Positions 15,550-24,231 of a stretch of DNA of 64,000 bases are shown here, in pieces. The notes under the pieces were generated by a model. That model saw only the letters and a list, made by a program, of their open reading frames with translations. It was not told the DNA's origin and ran no database searches. Numbering within the stretch: position 1 is the first letter of the stretch; each line of letters begins with the position of its first letter. Both the position numbers and the translations under genes were made by a program. The DNA is from Gammaproteobacteria bacterium (GTDB taxonomy: Bacteria > Pseudomonadota > Gammaproteobacteria > Ga0077536), in NCBI GenBank assembly GCA_024235015.1, contig JACKNG010000004.1, positions 186,001-250,000 on the forward strand, read 5' to 3'.

Positions 15550-16485
15550 ATGACCGACCCCGTGAGCGAAGACGATATCAATGGCGTCGAGGCCTGGCTG
15601 CGCCAGCTGCAGGACGCGATCTGCACGGCGCTCGAAGCGTGCGAAAGCGGGGCGCGCTTCCGCGAGGATGCCTGGCAGCGCGCCGAGGGCGGCGGCGGCC
15701 GTACGCGCGTGCTCGCCGGCGGCGCGACCTTCGAACAGGCCGGCGTCAATTTCTCCCACGTGACCGGCGCCAACCTGCCACCGGCGGCGAGTGCGCGCCG
15801 GCCCGAGCTGGCCGGTCGGCGCTTTCGCGCCATGGGCGTGTCGCTGGTGGTCCATCCGCAGAATCCCTACGTGCCCACATCGCACGCCAACGTGCGCCTG
15901 TTCGTGGCCGAGAAGGAAGGCGCGGCGCCGGTGTGGTGGTTCGGCGGCGGCTTCGACCTCACGCCCTACTACGGCTTCGAAGAAGACGCCGTGGCCTGGC
16001 ACCGCGTCGCGCGCGACGCCTGCCAGCCGTTCGGTGACGACGTCTACCCGCGCTACAAGCAGTGGTGTGACGAGTACTTCCACCTCAAGCACCGCGACGA
16101 GCAGCGCGGGGTCGGCGGCCTGTTCTTCGACGACTTGAACGAGTGGCCGTTCGCGCGCTGCTTGGCCTTCATCCAGGCAGTGGGCTCGAAGTACATCGAG
16201 GCCTACGTGCCCATCGTCGAGCGCCGTAAGGCGACGCCCTTCGGTGAACGCGAACGCGATTTCCAGCTCTACCGCCGCGGGCGTTACGTCGAGTTCAACC
16301 TGGTCTACGACCGCGGCACGATCTTCGGCCTGCAGACCGGCGGGCGCACCGAGTCGATCCTGATGTCGCTGCCGCCCAACGTGCGCTGGCGCTATGCCTG
16401 GACGCCCGAACCGGGCACGCCGGAGGCGCGGCTGTACACGGATTTCATCCGCCCGCGCGACTGGCTGGGGGAATTCGGCGGCTGA
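15550..16485 (+). CDS. hemF: Oxygen-dependent coproporphyrinogen III oxidase
   Basis: Cytoplasmic haem synthesis enzyme that decarboxylates two propionates of coproporphyrinogen III using O2. 311 residues, close to the family norm. Family blocks include VTGANLP, PTSHANVR near residue 110, WWFGGGFDLTPYY, HRDEQRGVGGLFFDD and RRGRYVEFNL. The start is set at MTDPVSED, where homologues begin; the open frame continues upstream without support. Its presence implies aerobic capacity. Confidence 0.96.
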   Translation: MTDPVSEDDINGVEAWLRQLQDAICTALEACESGARFREDAWQRAEGGGGRTRVLAGGATFEQAGVNFSHVTGANLPPAASARRPELAGRRFRAMGVSLVVHPQNPYVPTSHANVRLFVAEKEGAAPVWWFGGGFDLTPYYGFEEDAVAWHRVARDACQPFGDDVYPRYKQWCDEYFHLKHRDEQRGVGGLFFDDLNEWPFARCLAFIQAVGSKYIEAYVPIVERRKATPFGERERDFQLYRRGRYVEFNLVYDRGTIFGLQTGGRTESILMSLPPNVRWRYAWTPEPGTPEARLYTDFIRPRDWLGEFGG

Positions 16486-16545
16486 TTATCGGCCGGGCGG
16501 AATCCACCGCGGCGCGGCCGGGATGGGCCGCCGGGCGGTAGCGCC

Positions 16546-17631
16546 TCAGGCCTTCTCCGGCATGTCGATGCCGTTGTCGGTCAACACACGGCGCAGGCCG
16601 CGGATGGCGGGGAAAATCTCCTGGTTGCGATCGGCGCCGTGCTCGTCGAACGCGGCCTGCTCGAGTTCGCAGATCCAGCGGTCCTCGGCGAAGATGCCGT
16701 TGGTGAACCAGACGATGACAGGCCAGAAGGCATCGAGCAGGAAACGCATCGACGGCCGTCGGATCATCATCAGGCCGAAAGTGTGGTTGATGCGCTGCTC
16801 GGCATCGATGGGGATGTACACGTTCCAGAGGTCGAGCGCCGGGTGCTCGCTGCCGGCGGTCCAGAACCTGAGTGTCTGGTAGGGGTACTCGGTGCGGATG
16901 GTCATGAGGTCGCGTTCGCCGGGCTGTGGCTCCGGGCGCTTGCCGAGCATGAACTTCTCGCCCAGCGGCTGCTTGCCGGCGGCGCGCTTGAAGGTGTAAT
17001 CGGCCTCGATCCAGTTGTCGCCCTGGCGCACGCCGAGGAACATCGTCTTGATGCCGCCCATCAGGCGCCGATGCAGGAACTGGTGGTTCATGTCCATCAG
17101 GTTCTCGTGCATGAAGGTGTAGTGACACTCGACGCGGCGATCGAGGTAACGCGTCTTGTAGTTGGGATCGCTGGCCGAGGGCACCTCCGGGAACGGCACC
17201 TCGCCGGCCTTCTCGCGCGCCCCGGGGAAGATGAAGACCAGCCCGTAGGCCTCGCGCGAGGGATAGGCGCGCACGTTGTTCGGTTTCATGGAGCAGGCGT
17301 CGAGGTAGGGCACGCTCACGCACTTGCCCTCGGCGTCGTATTCCCAGCCGTGGTAGCCGCAGCGGATCGTGCACTTGTCGACCACGCCCACGTGCAGCGG
17401 CACCTGGCGGTGGGCGCAGCGGTTCTCCAGCGCGAACAACTCGCCGTCGCGCGTGCGCACCAGCACGATCGGCGCGCCGGCGAAGGTGACGGCGATGGCC
17501 TTGCCAGGCTTGAGATCCCGCGAGCGCGCGACCGGATACCAGAAATCGGGGTCGATGGCGGTCTTGCGGATGTCGCGGGTGGTCCCGCGCTCGTCGGCAC
17601 CCGGCAGGCGGGCCGTGTTGTCGAGCGACAT
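16546..17631 (-). CDS. Rieske non-haem iron oxygenase, substrate unknown
   Basis: Alpha-subunit-type Rieske oxygenase of 361 residues. The 2Fe-2S cluster ligands are Cys72/His74 (CAHRQ) and Cys91/His94 (CGYHGW). The catalytic iron site has His183 and His187 in MNHQFLHRRL with an upstream Asp180. The C-terminal half is the START-like catalytic domain. Such enzymes hydroxylate or demethylate aromatic or ring substrates using electrons from a reductase. The upstream gene on the same strand, 72 bp away, encodes a flavodoxin-fold protein that might serve or simply be cotranscribed. VanA-like demethylases and chlorophyll-type oxygenases share this layout, so no substrate is proposed. Confidence 0.85.
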   Translation of the reverse strand: MSLDNTARLPGADERGTTRDIRKTAIDPDFWYPVARSRDLKPGKAIAVTFAGAPIVLVRTRDGELFALENRCAHRQVPLHVGVVDKCTIRCGYHGWEYDAEGKCVSVPYLDACSMKPNNVRAYPSREAYGLVFIFPGAREKAGEVPFPEVPSASDPNYKTRYLDRRVECHYTFMHENLMDMNHQFLHRRLMGGIKTMFLGVRQGDNWIEADYTFKRAAGKQPLGEKFMLGKRPEPQPGERDLMTIRTEYPYQTLRFWTAGSEHPALDLWNVYIPIDAEQRINHTFGLMMIRRPSMRFLLDAFWPVIVWFTNGIFAEDRWICELEQAAFDEHGADRNQEIFPAIRGLRRVLTDNGIDMPEKA

Positions 17632-17703
17632 GTCGCTGGTCCTGGCTTGGGTGGAACCGCAGCATTGTAATGGAACGGGCGTGGAAAGCCCGTGCGGCGG
17701 CGC

Positions 17704-18168
17704 TCAGAACAGCCCGGCGTCGACCCCGGCGGCAAGCGTGAGGCCGAGTTCGCGACACCGCGCCAAGTGGTCTGCCTCGACCTCGCCGACGACCACGATC
17801 GGCTCGGCCACGAGCCGCCAGCGCAGCCCGGTGACGATGCGCTCGATGGCGCCGAGCGCGCCCCGGCCGTCGTTGCCGGCCTTGACGATCAAGGCCCACG
17901 GCTTGCCCTGGGTGTGTTCCAGGCAGGGGTAGTAGACGCTGTCGAAGAAGTGTTTCATCGCCCCCGACATGTAGCCGAAGTTCTCCGGGGTGGCGAGCAG
18001 CAGGGCGTCGGCGGCGAGCACGTCGTCGGGGGCGGCGTCGAGCGGCGACAGGGCGCGCACCAACACGTCGCCGGCCTCGGGGTCGCGGGCGCCCTCGATG
18101 GCGGCGTCGGCCAGGCGTGCGGTGGAGCCGGTGCGGGAGTGGTGCACGACGAGTAGCTGGCGCGGCAT
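17704..18168 (-). CDS. Flavodoxin-fold / NADPH-dependent FMN reductase family protein
   Basis: A 154-residue protein with an FMN phosphate loop HHSRTGSTARLAD near residue 8 and the flavin-ring block TPENFGYMSGAMKHFFDS near residue 72, as in the NADPH-dependent FMN reductase and flavodoxin families. No transmembrane segment or signal peptide. The start is taken at MPRQLLVVHHS; the open frame runs 57 codons further upstream without family similarity. It is upstream of the Rieske oxygenase on the same strand, which suggests but does not prove a redox link. Confidence 0.8.
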   Translation of the reverse strand: MPRQLLVVHHSRTGSTARLADAAIEGARDPEAGDVLVRALSPLDAAPDDVLAADALLLATPENFGYMSGAMKHFFDSVYYPCLEHTQGKPWALIVKAGNDGRGALGAIERIVTGLRWRLVAEPIVVVGEVEADHLARCRELGLTLAAGVDAGLF

Positions 18169-18354
18169 GGTGGGGCCCAGCCTAGCAGCCGGGGCGATGT
18201 GGCCCAAGGTGGGGTCGCCGCGACCCCCGGCACCGCGTACCGGCGATGAGGCCCGCCTCGCGCGCAGGGCTGCCGACGGCTGCCGCGCTCGTCTGCCGCA
18301 GGCGATTTCGACGGCCTGATAGGATGCCGCCCTGCGCAACCGGAGTCACCCCAC

Positions 18355-19239
18355 GTGAGCCAGAAGGAATTCTTCGAAATCGACGTCGACGGCGGCAAGC
18401 TCGGTGTCGCCCGCTGGCCGGGCCGCGGCCCCAAGCTGTTGCTGGTGCACGGCATCTCGGCCTCGCACATGGCCTGGTCGCAGGTCGTCGAAGCGTTGCC
18501 CGCCGACGCCTTCGACGTCTACGCGCCCGATCTGCGCGGCCGCGGTGCGAGCAACGCCCTGCCCGGCCCCTACGGCATGGCGCGCCACGTCGCCGACCTG
18601 TGCGCGCTGATCGATGGCGTCGGTGGCGGGCCCGTGATCCTGGCCGGGCATTCGATGGGCGCCTACATCGGCGTCGAGTTCGGCGCCACCCGCCCCGCCT
18701 ACCTCGACCGGCTCGTGCTGGTCGACGGCGGCATCGCGCTGCCGCTGCCGGACGGCGTCACCCCCGAGGCCTCGCTCGAACGCACCCTGGGCCCGGCGCT
18801 GGCGCGCCTGCGCCGCGAGTTCGCATCGCGCGAGGCCTACCTCGCGTTCTGGCACGAGCACCCGGCATTTGCCGACGCGGCCGCCTGGAACGAACACGTC
18901 GAGGCCTATTTCGCTTACGACCTCGAGGGCGAGCCACCGCACCTGAAGAGCCGCGCCCGCGAGGCTGCCGTGCGCGCCGACGGGCTCGATCTCATGCGCG
19001 ACGAAATGGTCACGATGATCGACCGCGTGACGCCGCCGATGCTGCTCCTGACCGCGGTGCGCGGCCTGCTCGACCAGCCGCAACCCTTGATGCCGGTGGC
19101 CGCGGTGAAGGCCAAGGTCGAGGCCATTGCCCAGCTCGCCTGGCAGGAAATCCCCGACACCAACCACTACTCGATCACCCTCGGCAACGGCGCCACGGCG
19201 ACCGCGCGGGCGATCGCCATGTTCGCCGGCGGCGCCTGA
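18355..19239 (+). CDS. Alpha/beta hydrolase
   Basis: Soluble serine hydrolase of 294 residues. The nucleophile elbow is GHSMG with Ser100; LLVHGIS near residue 30 is the oxyanion loop; the likely catalytic histidine is His271 in DTNHYS. Starts at a GTG. The cap region (about 125-215) is rich in Arg, Glu and Ala. Substrate unknown. It stands alone on its strand between the flavodoxin-like gene (divergent) and dtd (convergent). Confidence 0.85.
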   Translation: MSQKEFFEIDVDGGKLGVARWPGRGPKLLLVHGISASHMAWSQVVEALPADAFDVYAPDLRGRGASNALPGPYGMARHVADLCALIDGVGGGPVILAGHSMGAYIGVEFGATRPAYLDRLVLVDGGIALPLPDGVTPEASLERTLGPALARLRREFASREAYLAFWHEHPAFADAAAWNEHVEAYFAYDLEGEPPHLKSRAREAAVRADGLDLMRDEMVTMIDRVTPPMLLLTAVRGLLDQPQPLMPVAAVKAKVEAIAQLAWQEIPDTNHYSITLGNGATATARAIAMFAGGA

Positions 19240-19265
19240 GCGGCGTCACCGCAGGGGCGTGTGGT

Positions 19266-19733
19266 TCAGACCGCGGGCGGCGGGCCGGCGGCCGGCGTGA
19301 CTTCGAGCCAGAAGGTCACCGGGCCGTCGTTGACCAGGGTGACCTTCATGTGGGCGCCGAAGCGTCCGCTGCCGACGCGCGGGTAGGCCTTGCGCGCCTC
19401 GGCGACGAGGTAGCTGAACAGGCGCTTGCCGTCCTCCGGCGCCGCCGCCGGGGTGAAGCTCGGACGCATGCCCTTGCGCGTGTCGGCGGCGAGGGTGAAC
19501 TGTGGCACCAGCAGCAGGCCGCCGTCGATGTCGGCCAGGGACAGGTTCATGCGGTCCTCGGCGTCGGGAAACACGCGGTAGCCCAGCATGCGTTCGAGCA
19601 GGCGCCGTGCCTCGGCCTCGGTGTCGCCGCGCTCGACCCCGACGAGCGCCATCAGGCCGCGCTGGATGCTGCCGATGACTTCGCCCGAGACCTCGACATG
19701 GGCCTTGTCGACGCGCTGGATGAGGCCGATCAA
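19266..19733 (-). CDS. dtd: D-aminoacyl-tRNA deacylase
   Basis: Removes mischarged D-amino acids from tRNA. 155 residues with the family marks: an N-terminal MIGLIQRV, PQFTLAADTRKG (the usual SQFTL, with Pro for Ser) and NDGPVTFWLEV carrying the GP chiral-proofreading motif. The start overlaps the bipA stop by 4 bp, so translation is probably coupled. The Ser-to-Pro change in the first motif is mildly unusual. Confidence 0.94.
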   Translation of the reverse strand: MIGLIQRVDKAHVEVSGEVIGSIQRGLMALVGVERGDTEAEARRLLERMLGYRVFPDAEDRMNLSLADIDGGLLLVPQFTLAADTRKGMRPSFTPAAAPEDGKRLFSYLVAEARKAYPRVGSGRFGAHMKVTLVNDGPVTFWLEVTPAAGPPPAV

Positions 19734-21574
19734 GTCACCTCCTCGGCGGCCCGCTCCGCGGCGCGCTGGGTGCGCTTGCGGTCGACCTCTTTCAGTTCAC
19801 GCTTGCGCAGGCGGATGGCCAGCGGGGTGACCTCGACCAGCTCGTCGTCGTCGATGAACTCCAGCGCCTGCTCGAGATCGAAACGCCACGGTGGGGTCAG
19901 GAGAATGTTCTCGTCGTTGCCGGCGGCACGGATGTTGGTCAGCTGCTTGGCTTTCATCGCGTTGACCACGAGATCGTTGTCGCGCGAATGGATGCCGACG
20001 ATCATGCCTTCGAAAATCTCGTCGCCCGGCTTGACCAGCAGCCGGCCGCGTTCCTGCAGGTTGAACAGGGCGAAGCCGAGCGCCTTGCCGGGCGCGTTGG
20101 CGATCAGCACGCCGTTCTTGCGCGGCGCGATGGCGCCCGGTTCGAGCGGGCGGAAGCTGTCGAAGCTGTGGAACAGGAGCCCGGTGCCCGAGGTCGCGGT
20201 GAGGAACTCGGTGCGGAAACCGATGAGCCCGCGGGCCGGGATCTCGTAGTCGAGGCGCACGCGGCCCTGGCTGTCGCTCTGCATGTTCTTGAGCTGGCCG
20301 CGGCGCATGCCCAGCTTCTCCATCACCGCGCCCTGGAACTCTTCCGGCACGTCGACGACGAGCTGTTCGAACGGCTCGCTCTTGACGCCGTCGATGGTCT
20401 TGACGATGACCTGGGGACGGCCGACGCAGAAGGCGTAGCCCTCGCGGCGCATGTTCTCGATGAGGATGGAGAGATGCAGTTCGCCACGCCCGGAGACCAG
20501 CATGACCTTGGGATCGGCGGTCTGCTCGACGCGCAGGGCGACGTTGTGGATCAGCTCGCGGTCGAGGCGCTCGATGATCTGGCGACTGGTGACGAAGCGC
20601 CCCTCGCGCCCGGCGAAGGGTGAATCGGAGACCTCGAAGGTCATGCTCACGGTGGGCTCGTCGACCGACAGCGCCGGCAGCGCTTCGACCGCGGCCGGGT
20701 CGCACAGGGTGTCGGAGATGCGCAGCTCGTCGATGCCCGTCACGGCGACGATGTCACCGGCCTCGGCCTCCTCGCGCGCCTCACGGTTGAGGCCCTGGAA
20801 GCCGAGCACTTCGAGCACGCGGCCGCGGCGCTCGCGGCCGTCGCGGTCGACGATGACCACGCCCTGGTTGGGGCGCAGGCGGCCGCGGTTGATGCGGCCG
20901 ATACCGATGGCGCCGACGTAGCTCGAGTAGTCGAGGGCGCTGACCTGCATCTGCAACGCGTCGCCGGCGGCCACGCTGGGGGGTGCCACGCGCTCGACGA
21001 TGGTCTCGAACAGGATGCGCATGTCGGTTTCGGCGCCGTCCGGCTCGTGGCGGGCGTAGCCCTTGATGGCCGAGGTGTAGACGACCGGGAAGTCGAGCTG
21101 GGTGTCGGTGGCGCCGAGGCGGTCGAACAACTCGAAGGTCTGGTCGAGCACCCAGTGCGGGCGTGCGCCCTCGCGGTCGCACTTGTTGATCACGACCAGC
21201 GGGGCAAGCCCGCGCGCGAAGGCCTTCTGGGTCACGAAGCGGGTCTGCGGCATGGGGCCGTCGACGGCGTCGACCAGCAGCAGCACCGAGTCGACCATCG
21301 ACAGGATGCGCTCGACCTCGCCGCCGAAGTCGGCGTGCCCGGGGGTGTCGACGACGTTGATGCGGTAGCCGTTCCAGGTCAGCGCGGTGTTCTTGGCCAG
21401 GATGGTGATGCCGCGCTCGCGCTCGAGCGCGTTCGAATCCATCACGCGCTCGGAGCCCTGGCTCTTGCGCTGGTCGAGCGTACCGGACTGCTTGAGCAGC
21501 TCGTCGACGAGGGTGGTCTTACCATGGTCGACGTGCGCGACGATGGCGATGTTGCGGAGATGCGTGGTAGACAT
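19730..21574 (-). CDS. bipA: Ribosome-associated GTPase BipA/TypA
   Basis: Translational GTPase of 614 residues related to EF-G and LepA, involved in ribosome assembly and stress or cold adaptation. G1 AHVDHGKTT (13-21), G3 DTPGHADF (about 77-84), G4 NKCD (about 131), then beta-barrel, EF-G V-like and the BipA C-terminal domain (IPARGLIGFRTEFLT, RDNDLVVNA). It is upstream of dtd in a two-gene unit. Confidence 0.97.
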   Translation of the reverse strand: MSTTHLRNIAIVAHVDHGKTTLVDELLKQSGTLDQRKSQGSERVMDSNALERERGITILAKNTALTWNGYRINVVDTPGHADFGGEVERILSMVDSVLLLVDAVDGPMPQTRFVTQKAFARGLAPLVVINKCDREGARPHWVLDQTFELFDRLGATDTQLDFPVVYTSAIKGYARHEPDGAETDMRILFETIVERVAPPSVAAGDALQMQVSALDYSSYVGAIGIGRINRGRLRPNQGVVIVDRDGRERRGRVLEVLGFQGLNREAREEAEAGDIVAVTGIDELRISDTLCDPAAVEALPALSVDEPTVSMTFEVSDSPFAGREGRFVTSRQIIERLDRELIHNVALRVEQTADPKVMLVSGRGELHLSILIENMRREGYAFCVGRPQVIVKTIDGVKSEPFEQLVVDVPEEFQGAVMEKLGMRRGQLKNMQSDSQGRVRLDYEIPARGLIGFRTEFLTATSGTGLLFHSFDSFRPLEPGAIAPRKNGVLIANAPGKALGFALFNLQERGRLLVKPGDEIFEGMIVGIHSRDNDLVVNAMKAKQLTNIRAAGNDENILLTPPWRFDLEQALEFIDDDELVEVTPLAIRLRKRELKEVDRKRTQRAAERAAEEVT

Positions 21575-21711
21575 ACGAACCGAATGAATGTGTTGCGCGG
21601 GATGGCGGGCCGGGCCCGGGAGACGGGGCCGACGCGGGTGGTGTTGGCCGCCTTCGTGTGGCGGCGCAGCATTATACGCCCGGCGGGCGCCCGAACTGGA
21701 AGTACCACGCG

Positions 21712-22038
21712 ATGAAACGCGTCCATGTCACGGCCGATCCCATCCACGCCGGCTGGCTGCTGTCGGTGCTGGAGGGCGCCGGCATCGATTGCATCCTGCG
21801 CAACGGCTACCTCGGCGGGGCCATCGGCGAGCTGCCGTTGAACGAATGCTGGCCCGAGATCTGGGTCATCGACGACGCCGACGAAGTCCAGGCGCGCCGG
21901 CTCATCGCCGAGGCCGAGACGCCGCGCAGCCCACGCGAGGACTGGGTCTGCTCGGGCTGCGGGGAAACCGTGGAAGGCGAATTCGCGGCCTGCTGGCAGT
22001 GCGGCCGGGCGCACGACGAGGCGCCGGCCGGCGGCTGA
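21712..22038 (+). CDS. DUF2007-type protein with C-terminal zinc ribbon
   Basis: A 108-residue protein. Residues 1-68 match the DUF2007 (putative signal-transducing) fold: MKRVHVTADPIHAGWLL, an ILRNGY turn and a WVIDDADEVQARRLI end. The C-terminus has two CxxC pairs (CSGC and CWQC) that would bind zinc. The open frame extends upstream to 21658, but MKRVHV is the usual family start. Function unknown. Confidence 0.78.
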   Translation: MKRVHVTADPIHAGWLLSVLEGAGIDCILRNGYLGGAIGELPLNECWPEIWVIDDADEVQARRLIAEAETPRSPREDWVCSGCGETVEGEFAACWQCGRAHDEAPAGG

Positions 22039-22050
22039 GGCCGGGCCGGC

Positions 22051-22470
22051 TCAGGTCTGCTCCCAGGCCAGGCCGTGGGCGATCCAGCCCGTCGTGGTGC
22101 GGCGGTGCCCGGCGCCGTCCTTGTCGCCCTCGAAACCCTCTTCGACATTGTAGAGATTGGTGTAGCCGGCCGCGGCCAGGGCCTTGGCCGCCGCCAGTGA
22201 GCGCGCGCCGGAGCGGCAGATGGCGAGAATGGGGCGGGCCGGCTGGTCGCCGCCGTTGGCCGCGAGCAGGGCGCGCACTTCGTCGACGAAGGCCGGGTTC
22301 TCCTGCCAGCCGGGATAGTCCTTCCACATCACGTTGGCCGCACCGACGGGGTGGCCGACGTAGTCGTACTCGACCTTCGAGCGCACGTCGATCAGGACCG
22401 CGGCGGGATCGTCGGCGAGCACGCGGGCCGCGTCGGGCGGGGTCACGCGCTTGATGTTGTCGTCGCTCAT
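22051..22470 (-). CDS. Rhodanese-like sulfurtransferase domain protein
   Basis: Single rhodanese domain of 139 residues with catalytic Cys85 in the loop CRSGARS, preceded by LIDVRSKVEYDYVGHP. Such proteins carry sulfane sulfur as a persulfide. The start at MSDDNIKR is preferred over an ATG six codons earlier. It is convergent with the DUF2007 gene (12 bp) and divergent from ppx (119 bp). Confidence 0.87.
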   Translation of the reverse strand: MSDDNIKRVTPPDAARVLADDPAAVLIDVRSKVEYDYVGHPVGAANVMWKDYPGWQENPAFVDEVRALLAANGGDQPARPILAICRSGARSLAAAKALAAAGYTNLYNVEEGFEGDKDGAGHRRTTTGWIAHGLAWEQT

Positions 22471-22589
22471 CGCTGGCTGCTCCGGCATGAATTGAGTTGC
22501 GCTGCAGTATAGACTTCCGGCCAGCGCCGTTGCTGTTCGGCGTCAGCGTACGGTGGGTGCGCAACCCGCCGTCACCCGGAATTCCAGGC

Positions 22590-24095
22590 ATGAGCACTTT
22601 GCAAATCGACGGCAACCAGACCCTCGCAGCCGTCGACCTCGGCTCGAACAGCTTCCACATGATCGTCGCGCGGGCCCACGACCACGGTTTCCGCGTGGTC
22701 GACCGCATGCGCCAGGCCGTGCGTCTGGCCGCCGGCCTCGATGCCGACAACATCATCAGCGACAAGGCCATGGCGCGTGCCCTCGAGTGCCTCGAGCAGT
22801 TCGGCGAACGGGTCCGCGAGCTGCCGCGCGGCGCGGTTCGCGTAGTGGGTACTAACACACTGCGCAAGGCCCGCAATTCATGGGAATTCATCACCCGCGC
22901 CGAGCTGGCCCTGGGCCACCCCATCGATGTCATTTCGGGCTATGAGGAGGCCCGCCTGATCTACCTCGGCGTGTCGCACGGCCTGGAAGACGAGTCCGAG
23001 CAGCGCCTGGTCATGGACATCGGCGGCGGCAGTACCGAGTTCATCCTGGGGCGTCATTTCGACCCGCTCTACATGGAAAGCCTGCACATGGGCTGCGTCA
23101 GCCACTCGGATGCCTTCTTTCCCGGCGGCCGCATCGACGCCAAGGCCTTGCGCGCGGCCGAGATCGCCGCGCGCCAGGAACTCGAAGCGATCGAAGTGAG
23201 CTATCGCCGCGTCGGCTGGCAGTCGGCGATCGGCGCCTCAGGCACCATCCTCGCCGTGCGCGAGATCGTCATGCGCCAGGGCTGGAGCGAGGAAGGCATC
23301 ACCCCGCAGAGCCTGGCGCGGCTCAAGCAGGCCCTGGTCGACGCCGGCCATGTCGACAAGCTCACCCTCGACGGGCTGTCCGACGAGCGCCGGCCGGTCC
23401 TGCCGGGCGGGGTCGCCATTCTCGCCGCCACCTTCGAGGCGCTGGGCATCGAGCGCATGCGGGTGTCGCCGAGCGCCCTGCGCGAAGGCCTGCTCTACGA
23501 CTTGCTCGGCCGCCTGCACCAGGAAGACGTACGCGAGCAGACCGTCGCCGAGCTGGTGCGCCGCTATCAGCTCGACGTCAGCCACAGCGAGCGCGTCGCG
23601 GCCACCGCGCTGGCGCTCTACGAGGAGGCCGCACCGGCCTGGGGCATCAGCGGCGAGGATCCGCGTCGCCTGCTGCGCTGGGCCGCGGCGCTGCACGAGA
23701 TCGGCCTCAGCGTGTCGCACAGCCAGTACCAGAAGCACGGTGAGTACTTGCTGTCCAATCTCGACATGCCCGGTTTCGCCCGCGGCGACCAGCGCCGCAT
23801 CGCGGCGCTGGTGCGTGGCCACCGGCGCAAGTTCCCGCTCGCCGAACTCGGTCGCTTCCCGCCCGAACAGGTCACCCTGGTGCGCCGCCTGTGCGTGCTG
23901 TTGCGCATCGCCTGCGTGCTGCACCGCCGGCGCAGCGAGGAGGCCGTGCCGCCGCTGGCGCTGAAAGCCGACGGCGACAGCCTCAAGCTCGGTTTCCCCG
24001 ACGGCTGGCTGGGTGGCCACCCGCTGACCCGCGCCGACCTCGAGTCCGAGGCGGGTTACCTCAAGGCCGCCGGCATCAAGCTCAAGATCAAGTAG
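22590..24095 (+). CDS. ppx: Exopolyphosphatase (Ppx/GppA family)
   Basis: Cleaves terminal phosphate from polyphosphate. 501 residues with the sugar-kinase-like motifs AAVDLGSNSFHM, VVGTNTLRKA, DIGGGSTEF and IGASGT, then a C-terminal HD-like helical domain (RRYQLDVSHSERV, AALHEIG). Length and domains suit Ppx better than the shorter GppA-only forms, though GppA activity (pppGpp hydrolysis) cannot be ruled out. Convergent with ppk. Confidence 0.92.
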   Translation: MSTLQIDGNQTLAAVDLGSNSFHMIVARAHDHGFRVVDRMRQAVRLAAGLDADNIISDKAMARALECLEQFGERVRELPRGAVRVVGTNTLRKARNSWEFITRAELALGHPIDVISGYEEARLIYLGVSHGLEDESEQRLVMDIGGGSTEFILGRHFDPLYMESLHMGCVSHSDAFFPGGRIDAKALRAAEIAARQELEAIEVSYRRVGWQSAIGASGTILAVREIVMRQGWSEEGITPQSLARLKQALVDAGHVDKLTLDGLSDERRPVLPGGVAILAATFEALGIERMRVSPSALREGLLYDLLGRLHQEDVREQTVAELVRRYQLDVSHSERVAATALALYEEAAPAWGISGEDPRRLLRWAAALHEIGLSVSHSQYQKHGEYLLSNLDMPGFARGDQRRIAALVRGHRRKFPLAELGRFPPEQVTLVRRLCVLLRIACVLHRRRSEEAVPPLALKADGDSLKLGFPDGWLGGHPLTRADLESEAGYLKAAGIKLKIK

Positions 24096-24231
24096 GCGGC
24101 TCAGGCACCTCTGCAAGAGTGCCGGCGCTGCGCGCGCTTCTGCGGCGCTCATCTACCCAACCTAATCCGCGTGCCTCGAAGCACCCGCACCTTGCCCCCG
24201 GGCACGCTCGCCTGCTCGTGCCGAGGGTCCT

